64,000 bases of DNA from Nymphaea colorata (GCF_008831285.2 NC_045145.1:868001-932000), one strand, 5' to 3'. Positions 34,846 through 46,908 are shown, numbered from the stretch's first letter. Notes: a model not told the origin generated them from the sequence alone. Translations and numbers: made by a program.

Positions 34846-34945
34846 NNNNNNNNNNNNNNNNNNNNNNNNNNNNNNNNNNNNNNNNNNNNNNNNNNNNNNN
34901 NNNNNNNNNNNNNNNNNNNNNNNNNNNNNNNNNNNNNNNNNNNNN
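34846..34945. other. assembly gap (100 N)
   Basis: Exactly 100 N, the usual placeholder for a gap of unknown size. Frames crossing it are meaningless. Confidence 0.99.
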
Positions 34946-36998
34946 TGAAATGGCCAGTGACAATCTGCCGTCCTCTCCCTCAATAACAAACAAACAGTAC
35001 ATGATACACAGGAGTGTAGAACTTGTCGTCAATACCAACTGTTGGAGTTTTGAAGTAATACTAGCCTTCAAATGCACATGTTCAAGCATAAAAATAAATA
35101 TATAAGACTTATACTGGTTCCTACCATAGTGCACAAAGAGAAGAATGAAGGCGAATGACCTCCTCAGCCAACAACCACGGTCGATGAGCACGAACTCAGA
35201 ATAGCAAAGGTGAGTAGGGATAGATCCTCATAAATTTTCCACCTCTATTAAACCACTCTTACATCATGTGGTATTGAGCAGAGAATTTGCAGCGCTGGAT
35301 TCGGACAATCGAGGCAGAGCTGAAACAATAAGAGAATGCCATGGGAGCATCAATAATAAGTGAAATAGATCAACCATGGTTCGGACACGGAGTTCGTTCC
35401 AATTACGTCGTTGGGACACGGAACGCTTTCGTCCCGCGGTTCAGACACGTTACGGATTGGTCCAATGGGACTCTCATAAAATGATGCTTTGAAGAGATGC
35501 CATTGTTGAGAAAGGGTTCCTGTGTCTCTGTGGACATCCAAGTGACTCGGAGCAGAAAAATCGACAGAGAGAAGCAGGTCTCTCTCCCTTCAGACAAACA
35601 CAGGAGTGGGACGGTAAAAGAAGAGGAGACAATGCCAATGGCGAGTGATCAGAGGATGAGCAAGAATGGCGAGCGGTCAGAAGCGTGAGCAAGAAAGAGA
35701 CAAGAAGAAGAGGTCGGAAGCAAGAGGAAGGAGGAGGCCCTCTTGCTATTCTCTCGGAGAGGAGGGACACGAGAATAGCACAGACTTTTGTTCAGTATCT
35801 TGGGAAAATGTTTCGAGTGTGGGATGACTTATATTGATTCATGCTTCCCTTAAAATACCGAACAAATTGCCAAATGATCAATGATCGATATAAACATATT
35901 TCAACTTCTTGCGAGGCTCGGACGTTCGTATGAGACGTTCACAGTAAACTCCGGCCTTAAATGAGGTTTGTTTTATTGGCATATATGTAGTTGATGGATG
36001 ATGTATATATGAAGTTTGCTGGTTCGTTCAATCATATTTGCAGATGATTTTGCGGCTATAACAACATATTCTTGTATTAAAGTAGAAGGTTTATAACATT
36101 TTTTTTCAATAAAAATAAGCTCACTTTTCAATAGGCAGTATCTGAAAAATCACCATAAGCAAATCGAAGCAAGGCTTTCTCGTCCAAAATTCAAGCTTTT
36201 CTTACGGTACTGAAAAAGCGAGAACATAGTAACATGCTGTCTTGATCAAATTATTGTTTTGACACAGTGTCGGCTTTAGAAACTCCCAATCTCAATGTGA
36301 CAATCAAACAGGCAGGGATAACAACATAGACTTATTCTAGAAATCAACCGCCAGGTAATGTAACAAAATCAAGAAGTAAAATGCAATAATGGCACACACA
36401 TTATGTCTAGATAGAAGTGGGCACCCGGCTTGGCCAGGCTTGACAATTTTTAATTAATTTTAAATAAATAAATGCATATATATAATATTTTTCTTATATA
36501 TTTTTTGATTAAAATTTAACTGGGCCGGTCCAAGCCCCTCTTTTGTCATTTCGATGCTACAATTTCGTACTAAGCAATGATTGAAAATAAGAAGAACCAA
36601 AATTACAAATAGAAAAAATATTTATATACATCTGAGATGAAAATTACTTCATTCTAAATAGTGCAATTCTAGTTTTACATTATCATTTTCCAAATACTTT
36701 TAATATTCATTCCTTTTCAATTCTCATGGAGATTGACCAATTCGGTACCATTTTCTGGCAAACTATTTTGACTGGCCCTTAAGTTGACCGGCCAACAAAT
36801 AGTTTTTGGATCATACTTGTGAAACAGTGTTTGAAATGCGATGGTCTGAAATTAAGTGGATTCTCTCCAAGAAAAGCTCATGATGTGGGTTAGTAATATT
36901 ACTTGATAAGCTGATAAATATGGACCAAGAACCAAAGAGGCACTTTTGTTTAACAAGAAAGTGTTAAGAGCGAAGGTTGGGATGCAAATCAACCACCA
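34946..36998. other. no gene recognised
   Basis: 35340-35460 has repeated GGTTCGGACACGGAG / GGGACACGGAACG / GGTTCAGACACG words. The 98-codon minus frame at 35770-35474 begins with a hydrophobic, Ser-rich stretch but has no family I know. 36420-36540 contains CCCGGCTTGGCCAGGC wording often seen in old plant repeats. Confidence 0.35.
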
Positions 36999-37370
36999 CT
37001 AAAATACCAGCTGATCAAAGGGCGGGAAGTCATCTTGTCGATGGCGAACTTGGTCTTTCCAACTCAACGCATGGTCGATCAGTAGAGTAAGTATGATCTG
37101 GCCGATGGGAGGAGCAGCTGCCATGGTGCCACCAGATGGGGCAGGGAGGAGAGATCCAAGAAGAAGAGCGGCTAGGAAAGGGCAGGGGAGTAAGTGGGAA
37201 CTGATGTTGTGAATGTGAAATGACCAGAGTCCCTCATATGTGAAAAGGAAACCCCATATGATGCCTTGAACAATGGTTTTTTCTTTGGTCAGACAAAGGG
37301 TGTATCTATTTGGTTGTTGGGACGTCGTATCAAGACCTAGATGTGGTAAAAATTGTGATCTTGATTTCAT
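36999..37370 (-). CDS. open frame of 123 codons, unrecognised
   Basis: The frame has a hydrophobic central part (FLAALLLGSLLPAPSGG, then PPIGQIILTLLIDHAL) and a charged tail ending PPFDQLVF. The C-terminal half looks like real protein sequence, perhaps the last exon of a membrane-associated protein, but I cannot assign a family. The N-terminal part may be intron read-through. Immediately upstream lies the 138-bp tandem duplication. Confidence 0.25.
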   Translation of the reverse strand: MKSRSQFLPHLGLDTTSQQPNRYTLCLTKEKTIVQGIIWGFLFTYEGLWSFHIHNISSHLLPCPFLAALLLGSLLPAPSGGTMAAAPPIGQIILTLLIDHALSWKDQVRHRQDDFPPFDQLVF

Positions 37371-37390
37371 AATAGAAACAAGAAAGTAAC

Positions 37391-37666
37391 AATCTAATTA
37401 GAATTCAAAATGGTTTTCGCATGCTCAACAAGTGCAGGGAGGGATCAACCATTTCAAGAAAGAAGTTAACCTTTCAACTACAAAGAGGACTGAGACTATT
37501 GTGATATTATATGGTCCTGACCGATGTGAATCTAATTAGAATTCAAAATGGTTTTCGCATGCTCAACAAGTGCAGGGAGGGATCAACCATTTCAAGAAAG
37601 AAGTTAACCTTTCAACTACAAAGAGGACTGAGACTATTGTGATATTAGATGGTCCTGACCGATGTG
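37391..37666. repeat. 138-bp tandem duplication
   Basis: AATCTAATTAGAATTC... (37391-37528) is repeated head to tail at 37529-37666. I see one difference (ATTATATGG versus ATTAGATGG) in 138 positions. Confidence 0.9.
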
Positions 37667-37689
37667 AGTATTGGTTGGATCAAAAGTCG

Positions 37690-38420
37690 TTATGTGCATA
37701 ACAGGTACTTACTTATTTTGAAAAAACATTATAGTTATATTTTGCCAAAACAGTAATCACCCACTTGCAATACCATCATAAAATGGTATTGCTCACACAT
37801 TCGTTAAAAATGATGACAACAAAAACAAAGTGCCCGCATAATAAGCTATTATATAATAAATCAGTTGCCACATGAGAACATTGTGTTTGTTTAAACACTG
37901 GTGACCAAGCATTCACATTTAACATACCATAACCATATAGGACAGTTTACCCATGATTGCAGCTCAATATTCAATTATTTGCCACAGTTGTACGATTGAA
38001 AAACGTTTTATGGTAACGTAATAACTCAAATATTAAAACTGATCAGGAACCGGCATTTCAGCAAATACATTTAAGTAGCTTACCTATCCACTGAAAACTC
38101 CTAATTCTTCAAGTCTCAACAAGAATTAGTTCTATTTCCTGACAAATAAATGTCCGAAACACCCCTTTTTACCCTAGCAATTAGACAAATTTTATAAAGT
38201 TCATAAAATGCCAAGGAAAACCCACAGATGCCATACGAATTCTTGACAAAACTTCAATTATGACAAGAACTAAAGAAAAATAAACATAGAGAAGGTTTAC
38301 ATTGAGTAAGATGGAGAGCAAGATTGCTCTTTTGACTCCTTAAGTATTTCCCGGGTTTCTGCCTTCATCTATCTAAAAATGTTGCTTTCTGCCATTTTTG
38401 AATTGTCACATTCTTGCCCA
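37690..38420. repeat. decayed direct duplication, copy 1
   Basis: Matches 39466-40945 in order: TAACAGGTA...TTATAGTTATATTT, CACATGAGAA, ACATAACCATA, AAGTAGCTTACCT-TCCACTGAAAACTC, and AGAGCAAGATTGCTCTT. No protein family seen in either copy. Confidence 0.7.
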
Positions 38421-39465
38421 CTAAGTTGTTTGTAAAGTGAGATGAGGCACTAAATAATCAGCAAGGTGAGCTGCGAGAAATTTCAGAGAGAGAGAGAGAG
38501 AGAGAGAGCAGAAAGTTGCAGATATTCACTACCAGCGCTAAGAAGATTGTCAAACAAAATGGTCAAAGGAACAGATCACAAGACATGACGTTAGCAAGGA
38601 CAAACGGTCCTCTCCTGAACAAACATATTGAACTAGAGATTGAGTGATCAATCCATGGAAGACGGCACAAACAACGCACAAAGCTATAAAAAAAACAGAC
38701 AACATCAACGAATTCAAGACTGTGAATCCAAAGGCGAATTTGAAAATTCTAATGCATCACACACTAAACGATCTTCCAGCAATTCTATCACCGAAACCAA
38801 CAATCCAACCCAAAATCCCAGAGTACACACCAAAACAGACGAAGTTGGAAAATTTTTTTTCATGTCCAAGAAATAAGAACGGGAAAGAAGAAAACAATCA
38901 TGAATACATCCAATCCATGGGCATACTGAATGGTCTTCCACAAACCCAGTCACCTGAAGCCCAACGGACCTAGAAATCCCAAACATTCTTCAACAGAGTT
39001 TCTCAAAATAATCAAGCAAGAAACAACTACTAGGCTTATCAACTCAATCAGTCGATTGAGAATGAAGGACACCGAAAAGAAGAGAAAGAAAGAACTAAAT
39101 TCATACACATCAAATACGATCAGTACCTAAGTTTCAATCAATCTCAGGCTCTCAAAATAATTTTTAAAACAAGACCAACAAAAAAAATTACTAATCGGCA
39201 AGGCCGCTTGTGTCAGCTGGCCTGGGTCCCGGGTACCCCACGGCGGCTCGGCCCGCTGCCCTGTTTTACGTGTCAGTGCTCTGATGCTCTCTCTCTCTCT
39301 CTTCCCGGCTTCTTGCTTTTGGCAGGACATTTTTGAGAGAACCTTAGCGGTTGGCGGGGTTATTATAGAAAATTTTCACGTCGTCCTTGATAACTTGCTG
39401 TAATCTTGAAAAGTGCCTTCACATTTTCAATTTCTTAATAGAAACCCTTCTTTTGCCCACCGACT
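38421..39465. other. no coding gene recognised; GC-rich CT-microsatellite block
   Basis: A GA run lies at 38486-38509. 39200-39330 is GC-rich (GGTCCCGGGTACCCCACGGC) with (CT)n. On the minus strand it is followed by AACTTAG|GTACTG (39128), a possible 5' untranslated exon and donor. Frames at 38640-38980 are polar and unrecognised. Confidence 0.35.
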
Positions 39466-39933
39466 GCTTAACAGGTATTTGCTTTATTTTAAAATTTTAT
39501 AGTTATATTTGACCAAAACTCTTCTATATCACAAAAATAGGGCCATTTATTTAGTGAGTAAAATAAGCACTCGAAGTCTGGAATTTCCAATTTTACAAGA
39601 TAAAGAAATCACCAACGTCCAATGCAATAGATCAAGATTTATAAGAATAAAAAAATATATAGCCTTTTCAAGTTATAAATTAATTTATACAACTAAACAC
39701 TCAACATTTTCTTAAAACATGTCAAACACATCTATGTGGATCCTTTTAGAAAAAAAGCCAAATGAATGAAAACCATGAGCAGGCCGCCCTTCCACTAATT
39801 CTCATAAGTTATTCTTATTGGTTGTTTAATTTTGATATAGAAAGGAGGATGCTGAGATGAAAGATGAATACAATAAAATTTTCATATTAAACGAACTCGA
39901 GACTCATTCTCTTTTTCCTTCTCTGCTTTTTCC

Positions 39934-40013
<80 letters not shown>

Positions 40014-40945
40014 GAGAGGGAGAGGGAGAGTGAGATTGGAACGTACTTGACCATTTGATTTTTCCAGGATAAAAGTTTGAGAGAAATTCAAAGAGAGAAA
40101 AAGGTGATGTTTTAGTCTTTGGCCATTAAAAAATGGAAAATAGCCTGATATCTTTGAAAAAAATGAAAAATATGCTGATTTAGAAAGAGAGAAATTGGTA
40201 GGCACGTGACCATTTGATTTTTCCAAGAGAAAAGTGAGAGAGAAAGTCAAAGAGAAAAGAAAAGGTGATATTTTAGTCTTTGGCCGTTGAAAGCACAATC
40301 GCTTAAACAGTACACAACCACTTGTAAACAGTCTGCATCATAAGCTACTTGCTAATAAACCAGTTGCACATGAGAATATTATCGGTTGTTAAACACTGAT
40401 GACTAAGTATTTTACCTTTAATATACCATAACCATAAAATACAATCTTCCCATGGTTGCAGCTCAATATTAAAGTGTTTGGTACAGCTGTACAATGGCCA
40501 AACTTTTTATACAAAAAGAAATAACTCAAATATCAAAACTGAAATCATCTTTCAGAAAAGTACACTTGGCGAACACATTTAAGTAGCTTACCTTTCCACT
40601 GAAAACTCTTAATTCTTCAAGTCACAACAGGAATTAATTCCATTTCCTAACAAACAAATGGAACTCTCCAGGACATGCCTTTTTACCCTAGGAAAACACA
40701 ACAAGAAGGTATGAAATGAGACCAATTTTCCTGCATTCATAAATATGCCAAGGAAAATCCATAGATGCCACACGAATTCTTGAAGAAACTTCATCAATTA
40801 AGACATGGACTAAAGAAAAATAAAAATAGACGTGTTACCCAAGAGGGAGACAGAGAGCAAGATTGCTCTTCTTGACTCCTTATGTAGTTCGCAGGATTCT
40901 GCTTTCTAATCTTTGAAAATGCTGCATTCTGCCGCTCTAACATTG
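39466..40945. repeat. decayed direct duplication, copy 2, with an insertion
   Basis: Partner of 37690-38420. About 0.8 kb (39520-40320) has no counterpart in copy 1 and includes the TA/GA microsatellite and two direct repeats of about 95 bp (40041-40136 and 40200-40291, containing GACCATTTGATTTTTCCA and TTTTAGTCTTTGGCC). Confidence 0.65.
39934..40031. repeat. (TA)n(GA)n microsatellite
   Basis: About 22 TA units followed by about 15 GA units and GAGGGAGAG. Confidence 0.9.
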
Positions 40946-40970
40946 TCAAGTACTTTAGCATAAAGTTAAT

Positions 40971-41477
40971 TGTAAGCCTGCAAAAGAGAAAGAAGGATGA
41001 AGATGATGAACAAAAGAAATTAATGTGGTTCGGAAGAAAAATTCCTACTCTACAACTCAGTCATCAATTTCATTATGATCTGGTTCCCTTAGCACAGTAT
41101 TTATACATTGCTATGTTTGATTCGAATTTGAATCAGTTTCCATGGGTGTACAATCTGTTTGCTTGAATTTCTCCTTTGGTTTTGAATAGGAGAAACTGAC
41201 ATTCTCCCAAAATCTTTCACCATTGTGAAGAGGCGTTTTTGTTGCTTGTCCGATTGGCTTCGCTTCCATATTTATTGCTCTTAATTTGCTGGAATTCTGA
41301 TTTATTGCTGGAGCCTTATCAAGATGTGTTTTATTTTCTTGACTCACGTGGCTGATTTGATTTTCTGCCATATTAATTATGCCTGATTTCCTGCAGTTAT
41401 GATCCATGCCTGATCTCCTGGAGTTATGAACCGTTGAAGACGCACCTGATTTTCTTGAGTGAGCTGGTGCGTTATCA
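40971..41477 (-). repeat. copia 3' LTR
   Basis: The inner end is fixed by the polypurine tract and TGATAACGC at 41477. A minus-strand TATA box (GTATAAATACTG, plus about 41096-41108) and a TTAATGTGGTTCGG U5 motif (about 41020) support it. The outer end TGTAAGCC at 40971 is a guess. Confidence 0.6.
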
Positions 41478-41490
41478 CCCCCCTCAACCA
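41478..41490 (-). other. polypurine tract
   Basis: Minus strand GGTTGAGGGGGG directly before TGATAACG, the usual plus-strand primer site of copia elements. Confidence 0.7.
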
Positions 41491-41525
41491 AAGGGAAGGT
41501 TGCATACATAAGCCAAGATGCTGAA

Positions 41526-42489
41526 TCATTGCTGAGACAATGGTTTGGTAAAAAGATCTGCAAGCTGACCTTCGGTTGTGACAAATTGAGTTTTCATATT
41601 TTCCAGTGCAATTTGTTCATGAATAAAATGATAATGGAGTTCCAAAATGTTTCATACGTGAATGAAAGACTGTCATAATAGTGGTATGTAGTGCCGAAAT
41701 GTTGTCACTCAATAGAATTGGAGCTTTGGAGAGATAGACACTGAGATCTTCTAAAATAAAGGTAACCCATTTAATTTCAGCAGCAGCTCCGGCGAGGGCC
41801 TGGTATTCAGCTTCACAGGACGGGTGAGCAATAGTCAATTGTTTCTTAGAGCTCCAGGATATACAATTTGGACCAAGAAATGTGCAGTATCATGAAGTCG
41901 ATTGGCGTGTATATGGACAGCCCGCCCAGTCTGCAGCAGAGTACTTTCGGAGAGATTTATAGAACTGGATACCATATTGAGACGTGCCTTGAACATATCA
42001 TATAATGCATTTCAAGATTTGAAAATGCTTTATCGTTGGGTTATGCATCAATTGACATGCAAAATTTACTGCATAGGAGAGATCTGGCCGTGTAAGGGTC
42101 AAGTATTGAAGTGAACCTACAAGACTTCGATATGCGGTAGCATTGGAATAAGGAGGATCAATTTCCTCAGGAGATTTGAAACCAACAGTAATAGGTGCGC
42201 TCACTATTTTACATTGCTGCATTTGTGCTCTAGAAATAATGTCTTAAGCATATCTAGACAGATGCATAAACAAGCTTTTGGAAGTCCTTGCAACTTGAAT
42301 TCCCGAGAAGTAATTCAGATCATCCAGATCATTCATAGCAAATTGTTGTCTGATGGTGACGAGGAATGACATTATAAATGAATGTGAATTTCCTGTATGA
42401 ATGATATCATCAACATATAGTAACAGAATAGTGATAGATTTTCTCCCATGATGCACTCCAGTGGATCCGGTAGAATTTGGTGGCTTCAT
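41526..42489 (-). pseudogene. copia pol remnant: reverse transcriptase C-half and RNase H
   Basis: Copia pol copies the element RNA into DNA. Visible: ILLLYVDDI (RT active site, Asp-Asp intact), FAMNDLDDLNYFSGIQV, an in-frame stop after SRYA at 42244, then SLVGSLQYLTLTRPDLSYAV, then a stop near 41890, then SSKKQLTIAHPSCEAEYQAL and the RNase H region. After HSRMKHFG a one-base shift leads to the terminal QLADLFTKPLSQQ and a TGA at 41528-41526. Order and spacing are normal for copia. At least three breaks make this copy inactive. Confidence 0.85.
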
Positions 42490-42780
42490 ATGCTGAAATC
42501 TGAATTGTTTCTCTTCCCCTTACTAGATCCGCATTGATGTGGTTTGTTAAGCTGTGGGCTAGTTGTCCTCTTTGGCTCAGCAGTCTTGGCCCATCTGTTT
42601 GCCTCACACTGGTTGCCCCCTTACCTTGGTATGAGGTGGGTCTCTGAAAACTCAAGGCATGCATGATGCGTTGGTTCCCAAGTCGTATATGGTCACCCTT
42701 TCACCACCCTCCTCAAGGATCCTACTTTTCTTTCAAGGAGATCGGAGGAATCCTTGCTGAGTCGCTTTAGCTGAGGGCTG

Positions 42781-43760
42781 TCAAGTGTCAAGTTCAATGC
42801 CTGGTCCCCATCCAACAAAAATAAACAGGCTTGCATGGAGCTGTCGACCCTGCACCCTGTTTTCCCAATGTCTGTAGGCAGTGCAGAAGGGCCCTCCTGT
42901 GTTGAGCCCCATTCGAGCCCCCTGTTGACTCAAGATGGCTTGAGAAGACCCGCCCTCAACGAGCCAAACTGCTCCAGCAGTGCCGACATATCCTTTTACA
43001 TTCACGACAGTTGCTGGGGTCTCCTTGGTTGGTGTTGTCCTCACAGCCGTGCACAAAATGGAGATAGAGAGTGTGGGCTGCCCGCAGTTTGCCTTTAACA
43101 GGGCTGGTTGTGCGATGGAAGAGGTAACAATCACACCTCTGCCCTTCTCCTTTAGCAGCTCCAGAAGGGCCACTGGTTCGGCTTCTTCTAGCAGGTCGTC
43201 AGCTGCTTACACTCATGTAGCTGCCCCGATTTGGCTCTGCACGTGAAGCACTGGCTGTGCTTGAAACGTACTCACCTTTCCTTAGAAGACAAGTGTTGTA
43301 ATGACTGGTTGAGGGCATTACTTGGGTCCACTGGTGGCGGAATGCCCTCCTCGGTTGGTATGCAGTCGCTGGCCCTGGCTAGCGTGGGCAACATCAACTG
43401 CATTATTTGCTTGAAGAGACCAACCTAGGTTCTCTTTTCCCGTTCCAGCTCGAAAGTCAGGGCAGTGTCCTACCAGGCGTGAGTCTAGTTCTTCTCATTT
43501 GTCATGGCACCTTCATGCTTTGAGCGTGTGTCAGAGAGTCCACTACGTCACTGCCCTCAAGTTCTGCCGAAGGTTAAGTTCTCTCCAATGATGGCCGCAT
43601 GGCAATTTCAGCCTCCTGGTCCGGCTACTCTCCCTAGGGGCATTGTGCACCTTGACCCCCCATTGCGCATTGGCCACCGTCGTCTGGTTTAACAAGGCAT
43701 CCTTTTCTTCGACCTATTATTCCATGTCGATGGCACTATCTTCAATTTCTCCAATGCAGA
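42781..43760 (-). pseudogene. probable Ty3/gypsy gag-protease remnant
   Basis: Three patches in the right order on the minus strand: a charged coiled-coil-like gag start with DALLNQTTVANAQW and NAPRESSRTRRLKLP (about 43740-43600); a zinc-knuckle-like CFTCRAKSGQLHECK (about 43270-43225); and a protease-like VKGYVGTAGAVWLVEGGSSQ (about 43010-42950), where LVDSGSS is the usual motif. Frames differ and there are stops. The assignment rests on order and short motifs and is moderate. It abuts the copia half-element through an unassigned 0.3 kb. Confidence 0.5.
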
Positions 43761-43865
43761 ATCTACAAACCACAATAAGCAAAACGGAAAAAGGTTATGG
43801 AAAACCGGTTTTCACAATCATCGTTCTCCCAAGTGGCACATGTAGAACTCAGAATACAAACCTTC

Positions 43866-43878
43866 TGCTCTGATACAT
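43866..43878 (-). other. possible primer-binding site
   Basis: Minus strand TGTATCAGAGCAG resembles the tRNA-Met primer site TGGTATCAGAGC and lies upstream of the gag-like remnant, as expected. No LTR end could be confirmed on its right. Confidence 0.35.
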
Positions 43879-43879
43879 C

Positions 43880-45202
43880 TGATTCCCGAAATTTGATAAC
43901 AGAGATGATAGCTGAAAAGTGACTTTCTAGAGGTGACTAGATAAACAAGAAGAAACATAAATATACAGCTGATAGCATACTTATCAAGCTTTGCATCTTT
44001 TGGCACAAGACCTAGATTTGCACTACACTTTCCTTTCCATAGCACAGTCTTTCAGAACACGATTTTGTCTAATGATAAAAAGAGAAAAAGGAATAGCAAC
44101 AATATGCATATATCAAATGCTCTTGAGATATTTAAACAACAAAAGTCACACTTGATCAGAAGAAATGTAAATGAGCTCACCTGCTTTAAGGTCCTGGCAC
44201 CTTAAGAAAGGGTTCAAAAAGATTTTGAATTAGGACACAAGAAAAGAGTTCAATAAAATAGCATAAAAGAAGACAAAAGAATTAAGAAACAGTCAACAAG
44301 GAACAAAAATTGTCGTCAATAAAAGAAGTGATGCTAAAATTTATTCCTAAATCTAATCAGTCAGCAAAAGATTCAAACGATTAGCTGAAACAAAAACAGA
44401 ATTCATTTGCGAATCAGAGAAAGTTAAAAATTGTATTGTTTATGATAAAAAGGTAAAAGAAAAAAATAAAAAATTCAGAATATTGAAAATAATTAAAAAT
44501 AAAAAGGACATGTGATCTATATTGATTCAAATAGGGTTGATTTGGATCCATGGATTTCAGTACCATGAAATACAGTATAATTCCAGCCAGGGTCATTCTT
44601 GAACGGCTCAAAATCATGTCAAATTGCTGAATAAATGTAATAACAGAAACAATAGTAGCAATATTTATTAATAAAAAACCACTTAAATCAAACAAAGCCA
44701 ACTTGTTCTTAGCTCACTAACAAATCACAGTATTATCATGTCAGAGAGGCATTGTGATCACCACTGATTAATTTAACATTACAAACAACACCAATATATG
44801 GCTAGAACGCTGGATGCACATCATGTACTTAATAGACAGCCAAGTTGGAGAAGAGAAAAACCAAGTAAGAACAAGACTATCGTAAGCAATAACATAATGG
44901 AGAATGCAGACAAGAAGAAAATGAACTTCAAATACACGAATCGCTGAACATGTCCTGCTTGCAAGATAGACCCAGAATGATTTCATTTGAAATCAGAGAC
45001 TAAAGAGTAAATAAGTAATTAGTTTGGGAAAAAAGAAATTAACATTACACCAGAAGAAAAAACAGTTCTTTATGACAAACTTAAGTATAAGATGCTTATT
45101 CATGTGCATATATTTCTAATAGAAGCACTAAATTAGCTTGTGCTAGAGGAATGCAAAATGAGAAACTAATTGATGAACATATTAACAATTAAAATCATCA
45201 AC
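43880..45202. other. no gene recognised (intron-like)
   Basis: AT-rich, A-rich on this strand, low in long frames. A perfect donor-like CAG|GTGAGC occurs on the minus strand at about 44180, but no exon could be defended. It could be intron or capture-element filler between minus-strand exons. Confidence 0.35.
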
Positions 45203-45339
45203 CTTTGAGCTGCAGTGTCTGTCGCTTCGTTATCTATGCATTTTAGCTCGTTTTCATCAAAGCCTGTGCCCAAAAAGGAAGTCTCAGGTGCTGTATACAA
45301 ATTGGTGCCAAAGTCATCAAAGTTATCCATATCAACATT
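45203..45339 (-). CDS. isolated exon, protein not recognised
   Basis: A 137-bp open block begins after TAATTGCAG and ends at CAAAG|GTTGAT, giving 45 codons in phase. It reads NVDMDNFDDFGTNLYTAPE then TSFLGTGFDENELKCIDNE. The composition (acidic, no stops, normal amino-acid mix) and flanking acceptor and donor look like a true plant exon. I do not recognise the family. No neighbouring exon of the same gene was found with confidence; a possible piece VPEHYKLAAEAKFP lies at about 47382-47342 on the same strand. Confidence 0.45.
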
Positions 45340-46100
45340 CTGCAATTATCAAAGGAAGACAAAAATTAGTCATGGGCTAGCACAATCAATCTTCCTTGTT
45401 TCCCAAAAACAGATAACATCATAACAAGATGATAAGGAATATGTTATCTAAAGCATATTTATTTCCAGTTACTTAAAACACCAAGCACTTATTCACATTT
45501 GCCTCTGTTCTTGGGACCAGGGTTAGTATGGAATTGCGAGCGAGTAGAGAGACCCCTACAAATTTTCGGAAGTAGGAACTGAGAAATGAACTGGAAGTGA
45601 CTCAAAAGTAGATCATGAAGCAAACGAGAGCCAAAGTAGTAAGTTAAGAGACAACTAGCCAGCAAAAAATATAACTTATAAACAAAGATCAAACATTCAA
45701 GTTTCAAACTCCAAACTTTTTGCATAATTAAGTTTTAAGCTTGGGCAAAGATTTATAAAATAGGTTTGATTACATTAGGAGTCTAGATTTTACTGAAAAA
45801 AGAAGCTTGCATCAGTTGCCTGAATGGGAAGCACAGTTCTGGTCACAAAGGAAGCTGGCTTCTTTCTTTAAATAGTGCTCTCAAGACACTTCAAAAGCAC
45901 CTTACTTTTTGCTTTCCAATGTGCTTCCAAGCCCCATTTGTAATTCTGCTACACCTGCTTGGGACCAGTTTCCAAACTCAGGTGTTGTCACAGTGAGTGC
46001 GCTGGCCTTGAGGGACACCAAGAATGCTCAGTTACCAATCTTATCATGTTTAGCATTTATGTTTGTTCTGCAAGAATACATAGTATATGTCATATGTAAT
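45340..46100. other. no gene recognised
   Basis: AT-rich intron-like DNA; the 78-codon minus frame at 45725-45489 is hydrophobic and unconvincing. Confidence 0.35.
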
Positions 46101-46865
46101 ACGTATAAATCACATAGTTACCTACATGTTATATGCTAATGTATGCGGATATTATAAATATACATATATCATATACGTCATATATTTTATGTATTATATA
46201 TATATTATACATTTACGTATACGTTACATAGTAATATACTAGATTTATGATGTCATATATACATTATATACAATTATATATAATATTTATGTAATATACA
46301 TATATAAAACTATAATAGTTATATATACATATACCTATAACTATATACTATTTACATCATATACTATAATATTATATACATACAACTATATGTACAGATT
46401 ATATACACAATATATTACATGTATTACATATATGCAATATATACATAAATGTATCATATATTTGTTAGTTGCATATGTAACATGGGTGCACGAACTATGG
46501 TGGCACACGTGCACCGATGTGGGTGTTATATATGTTATGTAACATATATATACATATATGATAAATTATGCATTGCATATGTAATATAACATGTTATAAA
46601 GTAAGTCACATGGGTGCACGAACTATGGTGGCACACGTGCACCGATGTGGGTGCGAACTGGCACGTCACTCGACTTGATCAAACTTAATGGGATGCTCCT
46701 GATGGCATATGTTATTCTTTTCTCTTGTTTTTTTTCTTTTTTTCCTTCTCCTAGCCTTTTCCTCTCCTATTTAATAAAACTTTGAATTTTGATGAGATTA
46801 AGGTAAGCTTGATAAAAAATTTAAAAATATACGCAAATAAAATTACATATATAACAAATAACATG

Positions 46866-46908
<43 letters not shown>

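Larger units (their letters stand above)
40971..42489 (-). mobile_element. Ty1/copia element, 3' half
   Basis: On the minus strand: reverse transcriptase from the YVDD region, RNase H, polypurine tract, 3' LTR. The 5' half (gag, protease, integrase, RT front) is missing; at 42489 the copia frame gives way to unrelated sequence next to a gypsy-like remnant. Confidence 0.8.

Noticed and set aside
34753-35191. Open frames across the N run
   Set aside because: They translate the assembly gap and carry no information.
42835-43246. Plus-strand Cys-rich frames
   Set aside because: Opposite strand of the gag-protease-like remnant; the minus-strand order of motifs explains the region better.
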